5,989 nt of DNA from Bacteroidota bacterium. Lineage in GTDB: Bacteria; Bacteroidota; Rhodothermia; Rhodothermales; UBA10348. Positions 4,921 through 5,989 of the stretch are shown piece after piece. The translations under genes were made by a program, and so were the position numbers. The number at the start of each line of letters is the position of its first letter. Position 1 is the stretch's first letter. The notes under the pieces are model-generated. The model was not told the origin of the DNA. It worked only from the letters and a program-made list of their open reading frames with translations, and made no database searches. Where the stretch lies: positions 1 to 5,989 of the forward strand of contig JAQCDI010000172.1 in NCBI GenBank assembly GCA_027620595.1. The letters are read 5' to 3'.

Positions 4921-5919
4921 ATGGCACACCGTTCACGCCGACAATTCTTCACCGACGCAGGCAAGGCCCTCGGTGGCCTGGCCATGATAAATGCCGTTCC
5001 CCGGTGGGCTTTTGCTGCCCGACAGCCACTTTCCGACCTCGTCCACAGGTCTTCCTGGGCCATGGGTACGTCGATCCGGTTGTCGCTGCTGGAGCGGGAA
5101 TTCACGTCGGCAGCCGCTGACGGCGCCTTCCAGCGGCTGCAGGATGTGGATGGGCTCCTGACCGTCCACAATGACGGCAGCCAGCTGATGCGGGTGAACC
5201 GCAATCCCGGTACCTGGGTGAGCGGCGACGAGTTGGCCGACGTGACGCGCGCCGCACTGCATTTCGGCTCGCTGTCGGAAGGCGCCATGGACGTGACCGT
5301 GCTGCCCGCCCTGCGCCGCTTCGGTTTTGCGCCGGGAACGGCCGCTGCTTCCGACCTCATCGACTTTACCCGCATGGATGTCATGGGCGAACGCGTCCGC
5401 GTCCGCAGTGCCGGTACCGGAGCCGATTTCGGTGGTATTGCCAAAGGCTACGGCGTCGACCAGGCCATTTTGGCAGCCCGTTCGGCGGGCGCCAGCGCCG
5501 CGCTGATCGATGCCGGCGGCGACCTGTACGCCCTGGGCCGTCCCGATGCGGATCGCCCGTGGAAGATCGGTATCCGTCACCCCGAGCAGGCCGAAGCCCT
5601 GGTCGCCACGCTGGAAGTGGAAAACGAAGCCGTGGCCACGAGCGGCACGTACATGCAGAAACGCGTGGTCGAAGGCAGAGAGGTGTCCCACCTCATGGAT
5701 CCGCGCACCGGACAACCGGTCCATCATGTTGTGAGCGCCACGATTGTGGCCCGGGACACGATGACCGCCGACGCCTTGGCCACCGCTGTATCGGTCATGG
5801 ATCGCAAGGCCGGACAGTCGCTCATCGAGCGTCAGATCGGCGTTGAAGGCTTCCTGATCTACGAAGACGGAACGTCCTTCACATCGAGCGGCCTCAACCA
5901 TCGTCTGAAGCTGCTCTGA
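4921..5919 (+). CDS. apbE: FAD:protein FMN transferase ApbE, Tat-exported
   Basis: A 332-residue enzyme that splits FAD and moves FMN onto a threonine or serine of exported flavoproteins, using magnesium. The N terminus S5-R-R-Q-F-F is a twin-arginine signal, with probable cleavage after A-F-A (30-32), so it is exported by Tat, probably folded. ApbE landmarks appear in order: M-G-T (48-50), D-V-T-V-L-P (124-129), D-F-G-G-I-A-K-G-Y-G-V-D (169-180), D-A-G-G-D (197-201), A-T-S-G (239-242), H-L-M-D-P-R-T-G (257-264) and A-D-A-L-A-T-A (283-289). In the last motif the Asp and Thr are the usual metal ligands. Length is normal and no key motif is missing. The obvious substrate is the FMN-binding-domain protein two genes upstream. 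It is separated from the cytochrome gene by 143 bp with terminator-like hairpins and has no Shine-Dalgarno before its ATG, so it may be transcribed separately or by read-through. Confidence 0.96.
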   Translation: MAHRSRRQFFTDAGKALGGLAMINAVPRWAFAARQPLSDLVHRSSWAMGTSIRLSLLEREFTSAAADGAFQRLQDVDGLLTVHNDGSQLMRVNRNPGTWVSGDELADVTRAALHFGSLSEGAMDVTVLPALRRFGFAPGTAAASDLIDFTRMDVMGERVRVRSAGTGADFGGIAKGYGVDQAILAARSAGASAALIDAGGDLYALGRPDADRPWKIGIRHPEQAEALVATLEVENEAVATSGTYMQKRVVEGREVSHLMDPRTGQPVHHVVSATIVARDTMTADALATAVSVMDRKAGQSLIERQIGVEGFLIYEDGTSFTSSGLNHRLKLL

Positions 5920-5928
5920 CGCAGCTTC
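5907..5928 (+). terminator. Perfect 8-bp hairpin across the apbE stop codon
   Basis: GAAGCTGC (5907-5914) and GCAGCTTC (5921-5928) pair perfectly around a 6-base loop that contains the TGA stop. It is a strong hairpin but no T-run follows, so it may act as a transcript 3' end stabiliser or part of a termination region rather than a classic intrinsic terminator. Confidence 0.4.
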
Positions 5929-5943
5929 CGGACGGCACTTCCG

Positions 5944-5967
5944 CATCTGGTTGTTACGCACCAGATG
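5944..5967 (+). terminator. Perfect 8-bp inverted repeat after apbE
   Basis: CATCTGGT (5944-5951) and ACCAGATG (5960-5967) form a perfect 8-bp stem with an 8-base loop, 24 bases after the apbE stop. Only ATT follows, not a real T-run. With the preceding hairpin it makes a double-stem end to the locus. A protein-binding palindrome for a gene beyond the window is the alternative. Confidence 0.4.
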
Positions 5968-5989
5968 ATTCCTAGGGGGTGTCCGAAAC

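Noticed and set aside
4933..5961. Long open frame on the minus strand (342 codons) opposite apbE
   Set aside because: apbE shows every family motif in order on the plus strand; the antisense product is low-complexity His/Arg/Gly-rich with no signal or domain.
5968..5989. Insertion-sequence end, suggested by the GGGGGTGTCCGAAAC string at the right edge
   Set aside because: No matching inverted copy, target duplication or transposase is in the window; the string alone is too short to support a mobile element.

Overview
The window holds six protein genes that together read as one extracytoplasmic electron-transfer locus. One gene is on the minus strand (50-1648): a lipoprotein with nine c-type heme-binding motifs. 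Across a 390-bp divergent intergenic region, a tight four-gene plus-strand run (2039-4777, gaps of 28, 16 and 13 bp) encodes an outer-membrane beta-barrel, a four-helix inner-membrane protein, a secreted FMN-binding-domain protein with a flavinylation motif, and a lipoprotein with one c-type heme motif. After a 143-bp gap with terminator-like hairpins comes apbE (4921-5919), a Tat-exported FMN transferase, the enzyme class that attaches FMN to the motif seen in the flavoprotein.

The DNA is GC-rich with clean, cytochrome-rich, envelope-directed coding. None of the six start codons has a recognisable Shine-Dalgarno sequence, and the proteins have outer-membrane lipoprotein and barrel signals. 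This fits a diderm with Bacteroidota-like initiation, perhaps a GC-rich Rhodothermota/Balneolota-type or related FCB-group bacterium. That placement is an inference; no rRNA or marker gene is present.

Proposed joint working (inference): the membrane protein would take electrons from the quinone pool or another inner-membrane donor. The covalent flavoprotein and the two heme lipoproteins would relay them through the periplasm and along the outer membrane. The barrel would provide passage or an attachment point. ApbE would load FMN onto the flavoprotein. There is no recognisable CymA/NapC-type quinol dehydrogenase and no terminal reductase in the window, so direction and substrate are open.

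The most unexpected signal is a short acidic motif, E-E-[I/F]-S-F-D-D-[V/L], found in the periplasm-facing segments of two structurally unrelated neighbours (the barrel and the four-helix protein). A looser S-W-D-D form lies just after the lipid anchor of the multiheme cytochrome. It may be a shared docking peptide of the complex. The divergent intergenic region also carries repeated small hairpins and direct repeats that no recognised riboswitch class explains.
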